Shown here: positions 47,316 to 58,531 of the stretch, piece after piece
Layout of the letters: each line of letters begins with the position of its first letter
How positions within the stretch are numbered: position 1 is the stretch's first letter
Assembly (NCBI RefSeq): GCF_000801105.2
Contig: NC_079518.1
Span: 9,556,106 to 9,620,105, forward strand
From: Raphanus sativus
Taxonomy: Eukaryota > Streptophyta > Magnoliopsida > Brassicales > Brassicaceae
Reading direction: 5' to 3'
Length of the DNA: 64,000 bases
Notes under the pieces: generated by a model
What the model was told of the DNA's origin: nothing
Databases searched by the model: none
The model's input: the letters and a program-made list of their open reading frames with translations, nothing else
Translations under genes and position numbers: made by a program

Positions 47316-47720
47316 TTCGATTTAATTTGAATATGATTAAGATAAGACGGTAATCAATTTATGCTTAAGAACACATTGTTTACTGGTGACCACAGGTCCA
47401 CAACAAAAGCTAACCAATTAAGCAGTGATGACAAGTAAAACGTGGCACATTCTCTATCTATAGCCGTCAAAAGAATAAGCAAAAGCGGGTCCCATCTAAT
47501 ATATCCATTATCCAGAACTACTGGCTCCCTGCCCGCCAGCGAATTAATAATATATCTAAATAACCATATTACCCCTTCTCCAGAGCCACAAAGCGGTGGG
47601 TAATTCCGTAATTTCACAGCACTCAGCTTTCCTTGTTAATCGAAAGACGATAGCGCGTGTCAGTACCTCCGCCGGATACTCGCGTCGATAGCCGCCAGGA
47701 GAATCCACCGTTTCAATCAA

Positions 47721-47722
<2 letters not shown>

Positions 47723-47776
<54 letters not shown>
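47723..47776 (+). repeat. (GA)27 microsatellite in the 5' leader
   Basis: Uninterrupted AG repeat ending 15 bases before the ATG at 47792. GA tracts in plant leaders can bind BBR/BPC factors, and their length varies between accessions. Confidence 0.95.
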
Positions 47777-47779
<3 letters not shown>

Positions 47780-47791
47780 TTCGTTGTTTGG

Positions 47792-49879
47792 ATGGTGGAA
47801 ATGAGGAATCCTGAGTCTGATTCAGCGGCGGCGAAGTGCCGAGACGAGCTGCCGGTGAAGCTGGAGGATGGTTTAGAAGAAGAGCACGGTCCTCTCAACA
47901 AGCGATCTAGGGTTTGTTCTTCTTTCGAGAATTTGATATAAAGTTTGCTCCTTTTTTTTTTAGCTTTTAATTATTTGTTTATTGTTTGTTGCAATTGAAT
48001 CAGTTATGGAGCTCATCCACAGTGGTGGCACCGGCCAAGTATAACCCGCTTGATGAGCCGAGCCCTCTTGGACTTACCCTTAGAAAGAGTCCATCTTTGC
48101 TTGATTTGATACAGATGAGGCTCACGCAGAGTGGTGATGACCCAAAAGCCCAAGGCTCTGGTTGTGTTAAATGTATTACTGCTGGATCGAATAGTATTGA
48201 GAAGCTTAAAGCTTCCAACTTCCCCGCCACACTTTTGAAGATCGGGCAATGGGAGGTAAGCGTTTTGCCTTTTGTTTTGATTATATGTTTCGTGGTGGTT
48301 TCAAAATCTGACTTGGATATGGTTCTGTTTTTTTAAAAACAAAGTATAAATCGAGGTATGAAGGTGATTTGGTGGCGAAGTGTTACTTTGCAAAACATAA
48401 ACTTGTTTGGGAAGTGTTGGAACGAGGTCTTAAGAGTAAAATAGAGATCCAATGGTCAGATATTATGGGGTTGAAGGCAAACTGTCCTGAAAAAGGACCT
48501 GGGACGTTGACTCTCTTGGTACAAGATTCACTCATGATCTTTTCATTAGCGCGTCTTATGCTTTTGTTCAACTCTAATCTTTGTTTCTTTTTTTTTTGGT
48601 TGTTTCAGCTTTCTAGGCAGCCTTTGTTTTTCCGGGAAACAAACCCACAGCCTAGGAAACATACTTTGTGGCAGGCAACATCAGATTTTACTGATGGCCA
48701 AGCCAGTATGCACAGGTACAGACATTTGTTGTGGTTTCTGCTCTTAGCATTTTGTGTCTAAATAATGTTTGTCCTAGCGTCAGCTAATGATAGTCTCACT
48801 ATGATTTGTTAGGCGGCATTTTCTGCAATGTGCTGAAGGGGTAATGAACAAACATTTGGAAAAGCTTGTTCAGTGTGATCATCGCCTTTTGTATTTAAGC
48901 CATGAGCCAGAGATAATCATGGACTCTCCCTACTTTGAGGATCCGAACGAATCAAAGGGAAATCCTTTTGAGAATTTTAATCTTAGCACAGGTCCTTCTG
49001 TATCCGGGACTCAGAATTTAGCAGCATCCCCTGTTGGAGCTCAGTCATCCTCTGAACATATGTATCTGTCTCATGAAGCACCATCTCCCAGCTCAGGTAT
49101 CTTTCTTATTAATTTGTAGTTTTCTTTTCACTTTTGTTGAGCCAAATTAAATGAATGTATCTTTTTTGTTTGATTCATCTCTAGTGATAGATGCTCGTGC
49201 AAATGAAGCAGTCAATTCAAGAAACACAACGGGTTGTGGTCAGATGGGACTACGACAATCTATGTCTCTGAGTGATTTCCTTGCAGTTCTCTGTGATTCT
49301 TCTAGTCAGGTTGAAGAAGAAGTAGCTGGACTACACCAATCTGTGTCAGTTAGTGACTTCCTTGCACTGTTATCTGATTCAGGAAACATACCTGGACTAC
49401 AACAATCCATGTCAGTAAACGATTTCGTTGGACTTCTCTCTGATTCTGCTGCTGGTGGGAATGATCCGGAACATGTGGAGAAATTCGAGAGCATGAAACA
49501 GCAATTGCTAAGTGATAATAATATCCAGTTCGATGCACCACCACCAGATGAGAAGTCTCTCATGCCAAGGGTTGATTCTTTATTCAACCTCATGTACAAC
49601 AAGGATCTCAACGCAGCTGCAGCAAACTCACAGCTCGATGTGGAGAACTCGGGTGGATTGAAGAATGAACTCAGTGATCAGAAGGGGATAGTTCCGGACA
49701 ATAACAACAACGACAAGAGAGTTCTTGATCCAGCTTCCAGCAGTAGCAGCAGCAGACCACAGGGCATGTTGAGGAAAGACTCGTTCAGCGATTTGCTCTT
49801 ACACCTCCCCAGGATCGCATCCTTGCCAAAGTTCTTGTCCAACATTTCAGAAGAAGATGGTGATGCATATAATAGATGA
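47792..49879 (+). CDS. ASG1-like protein (At4g30780/At2g24100 family), 543 aa
   Basis: Six exons, 47792-47911, 48004-48255, 48345-48518, 48609-48715, 48813-49096 and 49185-49879, join in frame to 543 residues. The conserved N-terminal domain includes LGLTLRKSPSLLDLIQMRL, FPATLLKIGQWEYKSRYEGD, ERGLKSKIEIQWSDIMGLKA and KHTLWQATSDFTDGQASMHR. The C-terminal half is Ser/Asn-rich and has three copies of a short motif: LRQSMSLSDFLAVLCDSS, LHQSVSVSDFLALLSDS and LQQSMSVNDFVGLLSDS, plus a related MLRKDSFSDLLLHLPRI near the end. ALTERED SEED GERMINATION 1 (At2g24100) is linked to ABA and drought responses; the biochemical role is unknown and the helicase label of some databases is not supported by any motif here. 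Synteny favours At4g30780. Confidence 0.9.
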
Positions 49880-49908
49880 TTGGTGTAAGATTATTCCTTT
49901 CTTTTTCA

Positions 49909-50515
49909 TTATTTGGCAAGTACAGGAACCTGAAGTAAAGCCGCTTTTCTGTTTTTCTTGCAAGTCAAATTTGTCTCTTGGTCACTAATCCCCACAGAGA
50001 TATGAAGAAACTTGTTTTGAATAATGAATTTATGTAGACATTCCATTATTATTATTTTTTTGATCAAAATAGTCATTCCATTATTTATCATACACTTTTT
50101 TATCAGTTTTATATATAAAATAGCAAAGCAGGGGTAAAAGAACATCCCTTTATTGGCTGTACCAATAAGAAGAAGTTTTACTGCTTCCCAATGAAGTGTT
50201 TTTGGCTGGTGCATATACTGAGATAAACAGTTGACAGTGAAAGCAATGTCTGGACGAGTCAAACCCAAATATTGAAGGCTTCCAACTCCAACAGTAGCTC
50301 AACATTCTGATGGATCTGGCAAGATATCACGAGAATTAGTTTAGCATCTGCCATTTTCGTCTTCCTAAGCAAATCTGTAATATATTTGGGTTGCAAGCTT
50401 TTTACTTTAATTTTCTTTGTACCATCCAAAAAGTCAATCAATGTGATCTTTTTTGGGCCAAATTCTATTTCGTGCTTCTTAAGTTATAGTTGGTTGGTAG
50501 GTTATTATTATGAAT
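49909..50515 (-). pseudogene. Copia pol fragment (end of reverse transcriptase)
   Basis: On the minus strand, FLDGTKKIKVKSLQPKYITD and LLRKTKMADAKLI (50440-50330) are followed in another frame by GLTRPDIAFTVNCLSQYMHQ and PKTLHWEAVKLLL (50268-50170), the well-known end of the copia reverse transcriptase and its connection. Frameshifts and stops make it dead. Part of it recurs inverted at 51940-52090. Confidence 0.75.
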
Positions 50516-50626
50516 TTACTGCTAAATAATGTTACATTAACGTGTTTTCCGGGACAAGAAGGTATCAGGTGTTGGTGGTTGAGGATGAGGAGTCATGAGA
50601 TAATAGATAATGGTTATGGTACAAGT

Positions 50627-50805
50627 TCAAATCCATAAATTTGGTATAACAAGAACAAACCAATCGTTGAGCAACAATGTACTAAGAAAATAGTTAAAGT
50701 GAAGTTTGGAATGAATGACTTGACTTTAATATTATTCAAAGCTGTACAATATCCATGAATGTGGAATAACAAGAACAAACCAATATTTGACCAACAATGT
50801 AATCT
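50627..50805 (+). repeat. Two ~62-base direct repeats
   Basis: TAACAAGAACAAACCAAT then GCAACAATGTA/CCAACAATGTA, at about 50627-50690 and 50741-50805. Confidence 0.75.
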
Positions 50806-50872
50806 TGGTTTACTATATAATCTCAGTTTGTCATTCATATCTGAAGAATCAGTAACGATGATGAACGTTGCA

Positions 50873-51268
50873 TTTTGAGCGGTCGTCAAAAAGGATTTCA
50901 CAATCCATCCTCTCAAATGAAATAGTATGGGCTCCCCGGTCAAAAGCGATGTTATGGTTCTGCTGAGAAGAAGCACCAATCACGCTCAGCCTACCGGTAG
51001 GCGTCCTGATCATGTTCAAGCAAAATATAGTTGGTGAAAACTTGGTAAACAGAACGCTTCCGCTGGATGCCAAGAGTCTCTTTACCAAGTTTTCACCAAC
51101 TATATTTTGCTTGAACGTGATCACGACGCTTACCGGTAGGCTGAACGTGATTGGTGCTTCCGATCAGCAGAACCATAACATCGGCATTGAGCTGGGAGCA
51201 CATACAATTTCATTTAAGATGATGGACTGTGAAATCCTTTTTGACGACCACTCAAAATTCAATGTTCA
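50873..51268. repeat. Inverted repeat made of two aspartic-protease gene fragments
   Basis: Arms of roughly 185 bases around a loop of about 20 bases near 51060. Both arms translate (minus strand on the left, plus strand on the right) to the C-terminal end of a pepsin-type plant aspartic protease: FTKFSPTIFCLNVITTLTGR, LNVIGASDQQNHNI, then GAHTISF..MDCE. The QQNHNI and terminal FxxxDC pattern is usual for nepenthesin/CDR1-like proteases. No upstream catalytic domains are present, so this is a captured fragment, not a gene. A transcript would fold to a long hairpin. Confidence 0.8.
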
Positions 51269-51352
51269 ACAAATCTCAGTTTTGTTCTTTTAAAATGTTT
51301 AAGAGCAACTTCTCTTCTTTTGTTCACAATATCTTTGTTTCATGAGAAGTCT

Positions 51353-51690
51353 AAACTCAGTGATGTGAAGGGGATAGCTCCGGACAATAACAACAACAGA
51401 GTTCTTGATCCAGCTTCCAGCAGCAGTAGACCACAGGGCATGTTAAGGAAAGACTCGTTTCGTTCAGCGATTTGCTCTTACATCTCCCCATAATCACATC
51501 ATTGCCAAAGTTCTTGTCCAACATTTCAGAAGAAGATGGTGATGCATATAATAGATGATTGTGTAGATTCCTCCTTGTAAATCAAAATCTGTCTCTTGGT
51601 CGCTAAACCCCACAGGGAACTGAAGAAACATGTTTTGATAATGAATTTATAAAACTCATTCCATTATGTAGTCCTTTGATCAGTTTCGTC
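51353..51690 (+). pseudogene. Duplicated 3' end of the ASG1-like gene
   Basis: Matches 49671-50070: from TCAGTGAT through GGACAATAACAACAAC, CCACAGGGCATGTTAAGGAA, the last codons (SEEDGDAYNR then TGA) and the 3' UTR (TGTCTCTTGGTC, CATTCCATTAT). It differs by small indels, including extra bases near 51465 that break the frame. It is a fragment with no promoter or 5' exons. Confidence 0.88.
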
Positions 51691-51939
51691 AGATTAATGA
51701 GACAAAATATCATTGTCGCACCACCATGAAAGCTATCTTTGTTGTTCTCCCATCTTTTGGTTTCATAACAAAGTAACATAAACAGACAACACTAAGGCAA
51801 AGCAAAATAGTAAACAGTATCAAAAGATGGTAGGAAGAAGTCATTGGAGTGCGATGATCAAATATAAATACAGAGTTGTTTTTACTTCAGAGTGTATCCA
51901 GTACACTCATTCCCCACACATAATAATAACCTACCAACC

Positions 51940-52090
51940 AACTATAACTTGAGAAGCACGAAAACAAGTGAATGTAATAATAACCTACCAACCAACTATA
52001 ACTTAAGAAGCACGAAATCAGAATTTGACACCAAAAAAAAAAAAATCAAATTCGATGGTACAAAGAAATTAAAAGTAAAAAGCTTGGAGT
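51940..52090 (+). repeat. Inverted copy of the copia fragment edge
   Basis: AATAATAACCTACCAACCAACTATAACTT occurs twice in tandem here (near 51925 and 51980) and in reverse complement near 50480-50510; the following GGTACAAAGAAATTAAAAGT matches the complement of 50400-50435. The pair brackets the aspartic-protease inverted repeat and the duplicated gene end. Confidence 0.75.
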
Positions 52091-52161
52091 AACATTGATA
52101 AAATAATTAAACAGAAAAAATAAAACATTAGGCAGATTTTGAAAACCTAATCAGTCTACGT

Positions 52162-52400
52162 CTAATAAAACATACTCATCCCAACCAAACTTGGTTTCCG
52201 AACTCGAACTAGTCTGGCGCCACCAATGTATCTAAATTTCGCCTGCTTCTTGGCTATCTCTTCCATATCAACCACTTTCCTCATAGGATGTAGCTCGACT
52301 ATTTCACCGTTTATCAATTCAGTTATTTTGGGACAGAGATAACGAGCATGTGAAGCTTCCAAAAACAAGACGAGGGCAACAAAAGAAGAAGAAGAAGATC
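52162..52400 (-). other. Open frame of unknown origin
   Basis: A minus-strand frame with no ATG start reads SHARYLCPKITELINGEIVE, then HPMRKVVDMEEIAKKQAKF and RYIGGARLVRVRKPSLVG before the stop. Composition looks protein-like, so it may be a captured last exon of a gene, but I do not recognise it. An upstream stop (near 52425) limits it. Confidence 0.35.
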
Positions 52401-53754
52401 TTTCCGAATCTTATGGACATCGTTGGAGTCAAGGTTATTAACAAAGACTTGTTTTGCTGAAGATGATCTTTCCGAATCTTGTTTTGTTTCTGTGAGGCAA
52501 TTTTGTTTTCTCCCTCTCTCTCTCTCTATATATATATATGTTGCAAATTCCTTTTACTATTAGGAAATTGTTTTTTAAAACTACTAATTGGAAATAATAT
52601 TTGTAACTTTTATTTGAGATTGTAATTTCCTTCCTATACTAGGAAGTCGTATGTTTGGATAGGCTTTAAAAGGATCACATAGTATTCTGTAAACTTTTAT
52701 CCTCTAACTCTAATAAATAACTAGAGCTTGTTCTGCAAGGCTATTGGTTCTATGTTTTTACAGATTAATATTTTTTTATAATTAATATTATATATTTTAG
52801 ATATATGTTCATATAAACAATTGTATTCAAAAGATCCAGACAAAATCATGTAATATATCTTTTTTTTTTGAAGAAAGGCTTTCAAATCATATAATATATC
52901 TTTTGGTATAGATATTCAAAACTTGTTTTAGATACATTGATTATTTGAATATTTTAAATTTCTATACATCAGAACCGAGCTTATCCAGATTCGAGAGAAC
53001 TAACTCGAAAATCGGACATAAATTTATAGTATTAAGTGGGACATAATTTCAAAACAAAAACAAAAAAAATATCCAAAAAAATAATTTGTACCTGAATGGG
53101 TACGTGAATATCAATGCCTAACCGATTCTATAAATAATTTTTTTTTATGTGTTTGGCTAAAGTAATTGAAACAGAAAGAATTTTTAATTTAGTAAAATAG
53201 TTATATGGAGTGAAAAAATAAATAACAATAAATGTAATATATTTTTATTATTTTGATTCAAGTTATTATTTGTTCACATAAACTATGTCTTTGAATTATG
53301 TATTTGAATATGTAGTTTTTCACCGGTTGAAATTAATATAATTTTTTAATAAAACAAACTAAACTGAATTTTTAACCACATGAAGAACCCAATTATTTTA
53401 CCTTTTAATTGTTACAAAGTTAATGTTGGTTAACTAAAAAATAAAAACTACACTATTATTATTATGGTAATATAATTAGTGACATAATGTATTGTTAAAG
53501 TAATGCAATTAGAGAAGTTGTTAGCGTCGTGAAAAATAGAACAATAATTTGTTGAGAAAATATTATTTTTATTTGTATTTCAATTACCAAAAAGAAAGCA
53601 GAGTATGTACAAGGGGGACTAAAAGCTTAAACTAAGATCAGCGATCATGAGCTGAAGAAGGTGGCTGTCCGGTTATTGTTACTTTGATAAAAAAGTATTT
53701 ACATACTTTTATGAATCTTTAGGGAACGGTTTTCTTCCATCACATCAATCTGCC
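52401..53754. other. AT-rich spacer
   Basis: A TC/TA microsatellite at 52512-52540. Otherwise no feature recognised; 53590-53754 may be the former 3' UTR of the ATG11 pseudogene. Confidence 0.4.
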
Positions 53755-55400
53755 TTATGAAGAACAAGTAAAAGGATCAGGAAGCATTGCTATTGTCACT
53801 ATGAAGGTATTCACATCCTGAAGAGAGACCATTGTTGTTTTTCCTGAAGACGATGTTGACATTGAACTTGATGCCAGGTTTCTTGAGCCGAGAACATAAT
53901 CTGACTTACCACTAGCCTCCGGAGGTGATGGCTGCTTCACTGCTTGGCGTTCGATGTGGACAATCTCTCCGACGATGTATGTAGGACTGTTTGGGAGGTG
54001 ATCTGTGAACAATGCCTCGGATTCAGAGCAACCCCACCACCAGCGCAGACAGAGCTTCGGAGTCTTTCAAAGTGGCCTCGCATCTTCACAGATGATGCGC
54101 GTAGTGTATTGTACTCGGAAGCTCGACGATCAGCAGCACAGAGATGGGTCTGGGCTTCTTCTCTTGCTTCATGTAAGCACTTCACTACATGCGGACAGTT
54201 CATCTACAACCAAGATATAGCCCATATTTACCACATATACAAGGAGTAATTTAGCTATAATTGGAACTGATTGGCTTTAGCTAATTTAGGCATTACGCTA
54301 AAGCATATTGATACTAGCACCTTGCATACTAGAAACTTGACGGTTAGGACAAAGCTAATACCAGTAAGGCAGTAACCAGAGGAGTCACAGAAAATGATCA
54401 CAAGATAACATTCCTAAACTAGTACGTATGCAATGAGTATCACGAGAGGAGGAATCCACCACATTCTCATCCATACCTTCCCGAGCTTTACATGGCTTGC
54501 TTGCTATAAAGGTTTGAAACACATGAGAGCCCTCCTCATCCATGTGCTCCGAACCAGATACATGAGCTTTGCTGCCTTCATAAGTTTTAACCCAGAGGCA
54601 TCCGTATTATTATTAATATTTCTCTGTCCCTTTAGATAATCATCGGCGAGACGTTGTTCCAGTTCATGGATTCGCTTCTCATATGAATCTTGTTCATCCC
54701 GTTCTTCTTGTTCTTGCAGCAATCAAGCAACTCCGAAACAGAGTTATAACAAGCATGCATTTTGGGAAGGTGGTTCTTATCGTGCACTTCGTACATATAG
54801 GACCCAGGGCTGTAACAGCATCATGAGGTCAAAAGAGATGAAGACATCTGGCTAGACATGCAGTCATCCACAAGCTTCTTAACCGTATTCACATCTTTAC
54901 TGTTTCAAGATTCATTTTGCAATATACCTGAGAGACTGCATTATGCTCGTCAATGAAGCGTTCTTGATCCTTAACAGTCGCTTCTAAGTTCTTCACTGAT
55001 AAAGATGCCCTGCAAGCAAACAACTCCTCTACCTTGGATCTAACGCATCGTCCAATGGATGAGGATCATGCAGTGAAGCAGGTGGTAAAGCATCATCAAC
55101 TTCCTGTAAATCTACAACCTCTTCTGGTGATGGCGGGTTAGAGTTGCTTTGCAGCATAGCCTTGTTGAAAACAAACACTTCTCGGTGGTCACTAGCGGGG
55201 AGTCCGAAAGCAGAGAGCAGCTTCTGCGGCTCGAGTCTCACGTCCAGAGAGAGGAGAAGCTGATCAGTGAAGGCAATACCAGAGACAGAGACTGACTCAA
55301 CGTAACGCATCACAGACTCAACTGAAGTCGTCTCGCTGCATTCATTTCAGACTCAAAAGAGTGGCCATTCTCAGCCACACATAGAATAAGCTTGCCATTG
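53755..55400 (-). pseudogene. ATG11 (autophagy scaffold) pseudogene, internally deleted
   Basis: Minus-strand pieces in the correct order: the N-terminus GKLILCVAENGHSFESE near 55395-55345, then after a frameshift SVMRYVESVSVSGIAFTDQL and SLDVRLEPQKLLSAFGLPAS, FNKAMLQSNS (55313-55029), then KVEELFACRASLSVKNLEAT (55025-54960), then coiled-coil sequence RIHELEQRLADDYLKGQR (54722-54504), then the C-terminal region AADRRASEYNTLRASSVKMR and GHFERLRSSVCAGG (54203-54060) and the last residues FIVTIAMLPD (about 53785). Full ATG11 is over 1,100 residues; here the whole locus is 1.65 kb, so most of the middle is deleted, with further frameshifts. ATG11 scaffolds the ATG1 kinase complex in selective autophagy. 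Synteny (At4g30790) lies between the ASG1-like and SCPL29 genes, as here. Confidence 0.88.
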
Positions 55401-57950
55401 CCTAAAAAAATAGAGAGACAGAGAAACCCTTTCGCCTATAAAAGAGGAAAAGCCTAGTTTTGTTTTGTTTTTATAAAGGTAAATATTTTAATTAATTTCC
55501 ACGAGGGCGCTGTAACTCTTTAAGTATTTAGGTTTCACCCCTATAGTTATGTATGTAACAATGTAGAGCCACTTCAATCATCAACTCATATCCAATAGTT
55601 ATGCTGAATCTAATTAACGTGTTATATTGGGTTCTATTAGTTTCTTTTTCCTCTACCTAAGTTTGGTTTGAGGAGAAAACATTATTATAACAGTTCAAAT
55701 CTTTACACTAAAATTATAGAACAAATTTGATCATTTGTTTTGATACATGAACTTATAGCAACCTCAAATCAACATAACTTTACAGATTAACGTTTTGGAT
55801 ATGAACCATTGTAGCCATAACCAGAATCTGAATTTATTGCCTATGTATCATATGATAATCAATTATGTTTTCATAACCACTGTTTTAAATGTACCAAATT
55901 TTAGCAAAAGAATAGAGGACCACGTAGTAGCGGACCCAGAGATTAATTTTAGTGGGGTCACATATATATATGATTTTTCAAAATATTTTTCAAAATATTA
56001 ACCATCCACAAAAATGATGTGAGGATAACATGGATTCCACAAATTTTGCTCATCATGCTTATAAACATGCATCTAGTAGTAGTATTAGTGTATTCAAATT
56101 ATGGATACTAGAAAGTAGACTCAATCATGTTGTCAGCTTAAAACCAAATTGTAGTTGATAATTTTGCAGAAAACCATCATGCTTATAAACATGCATCTAG
56201 TATTAGTATTAGTATATTCAAATTATGGATATTAGAAAGTGCAGTCAATCATGTTGTCAGCTAAAATTAAATTGAAGTTGATAGTTTTGCAGAAGTATGA
56301 TAAGATTAGGAAGTTTTACAAAATCTTTATGAAGTTGTTATATTAAAACTAGATTTAAGAAAATAACAAAATTACAAAAGTAACTTAACAAACAAAAGTT
56401 TTAATAATACATGAAACGATGAAAAATGAAGATACCCAATTTAAAATAAATTTAGCTCATAATCTACAAACTTAAGAAAAACAAAGAAGTTGTTTTCTTT
56501 TCTTTATTCGAAATGCACTAGTTAATCATATATGGGAACATTAAAGAAATAGATTTAGTTATGTATTTCTATGTAAAACTTTATGTTTTAGTTTAACATT
56601 TAGTTAATTAATATTGTTGTAGTATTATCTATATGTGCTAGTTATTTATAAGAGCTATGTATATTAAGATTAATTAGGATAAATGTAAGGACCTTATCTT
56701 TTTTAAACTCAAAAGAAATGAGACCATAATATAAAATACAAATACTTTTGAAGTTAAACTCGAAGTTTTGTTGGAGAAAAACACCTTTAACTTCCTAACT
56801 TTGAAATAGTTTTCTGTTTTGGAGATGCTCTCATTAGGACAACATTTCAACCATGGAGGAGCAGGTTTCGATCTACATTATTTTTACTCTTTAGTATCTG
56901 TAACACCTAGTGATTGCTCATCCTATTCAATGTTCTGTGACGAGTTCTTAAACTTTCTTATCTTGATAGCTCTTGAACCTTGTTATCTTGATTGCCATGT
57001 CTGATAAAAATCTTCCATGTAGAGTGCATGATTATGTGATGCGTAACTTTCTAAGCTTATCAAGTTATATAATGTACCATCATGCTGTTGCCAAAGACAG
57101 TGAGGTAAGGGCATTCCAGCTAGAAACTCTGCTATTGGGAAGAAAGCAGTCACTGGAGTGTGAGGAAGGTGCAGCCGATTCAAAGAGAGTAGTATCTCTT
57201 TTTGTTATCAATACATGGAGAGTAGTAGTAGTAGACTAGTACGTCTTTAGCCATGAGCTAATTACAGTGCTTATGCACAGGGGCCAGCATTTTAAATAAT
57301 GAGCTTGCACAGGGCCCATATTGCTCTGAGACGGGCCTTGTAGTAGTAGTATCATTCTATCACCAAGAGAAACCAAATCTGCTACGTTTCTTTTAGGCTT
57401 TTAGCTACAAGAGTGTGTATCAAAGTCTCCTTTTAGTCGCTTGAGTTTCTTTATACGACTAAGATATTCCTTCTGTGTTATTTGTTTGAGCTACAAGGTG
57501 ATTTAGTAGTGTTAACATTGAGCGGCCCTAGTTATAAACTTATATGCTAGTTATAGTTTAAGAGTGCGAGTACAATCTAGAATTATTAGCCCGGGCTGGA
57601 CCACCTAACTTCTGCTCCAATAAGCTCCGATAATTCTGGACCCCACAAGCTTTATCAAGCTATCGTCAAGGAAGGCTCCCTCCAATTATTGAGGCACGTA
57701 AATGCATGATTAAGGAAATGACATACTAATAAGATTCTTCATTTATTCTACAAAGAATATTCACATGGGCATAGTTTGATAATGTATATTTTAACCTTTT
57801 TTTTTGTTTTTTTTTTGTTTTAAAAAAGCAATAGTTTCCTTTGAGACGTGTGAAGTTGCTTAGAAATGGTCCAATAGCAGAAAACACGTGAAACCATTTG
57901 GCACTTGCTTCTGTTCCACACATTTACATACAGTTCCTGCCTCTTACACG
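55401..57950. other. Intergenic, no gene seen
   Basis: AT-rich. Apart from the tandem repeat at 56051-56294 I recognise no element ends or frames; several short frames here lack protein-like composition. Confidence 0.45.
56051..56294 (+). repeat. Tandem ~120-base repeat, two copies
   Basis: Both units start CATCATGCTTATAAACATGC and end TAGTTGATAATTTTGCAGAA or close to it. Confidence 0.85.
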
Positions 57951-58531
57951 TAGGGGTGGGCACGGAGCGGATATCCGGAATTTTAAGGATATCCGTGATC
58001 CGATCCGTGTCTTACGAATATTCGATTTTTCGATCCGATCCGATCCGTAACTCTTCGGATATCCGGAACATCGGATATCCGCGAATATCCGATTTTTTTC
58101 GGATATCCGATTCGATCCGTAAAAAATAATAAAAAATTAAAAAAATAAATAAAAATAAAAAAAAAAGAAGAAAATTTGAAATAAAATAATAATATTTCAT
58201 TACTTTTTTATAAGAAAATTACATACTTTCAAAATTTTTAATAACTAAATAATTAATTTAGTGAATAAAACATTATAATACTTATATAAAGATATAAAAG
58301 TATGTATATTATATAATTTTATAAACATGTATACATATATATGTATATAACGGATCGGATCGGATATCCGTTTCTAAAAATATTAGTATTTGTGATTTGC
58401 TTCGTCTTTGACGGATATTGGATTTTAGTATTTACTTCGATTCGTTAAGTTACGGATATTCAGATTTTTCGGATCGAATCGGAACGAATAACGAATCGAA
58501 TCAAAATTTACGGATATTTTGCCCACCCCTA
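57951..58531. mobile_element. hAT-type non-autonomous element, 581 bases
   Basis: Ends TAGGGGTGGGCA and TGCCCACCCCTA are perfect inverted repeats, flanked by a perfect 8-base duplication CTTACACG (57943-57950 and 58532-58539), both typical of hAT elements. The interior near both ends is full of GGATATCCG and GATCCGATCCG motifs in both orientations; the centre is AT-rich. No transposase. Confidence 0.92.

Larger units (their letters stand above)
45282..47670 (+). repeat. Tandem duplication of the ASG1-like gene upstream region, copy 2
   Basis: Second copy, carrying a Stowaway-type MITE and a different Helitron, and leading directly into the 5' leader of the gene at 47792. Confidence 0.9.

Noticed and set aside
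47657..47791. Upstream extension of the ASG1-like protein through (GA)n as an Arg-Glu repeat
   Set aside because: No ATG in that frame before 47792; the GA tract is leader sequence.
53944..54249. Plus-strand frames at the ATG11 locus
   Set aside because: Antisense to recognisable ATG11 fragments.
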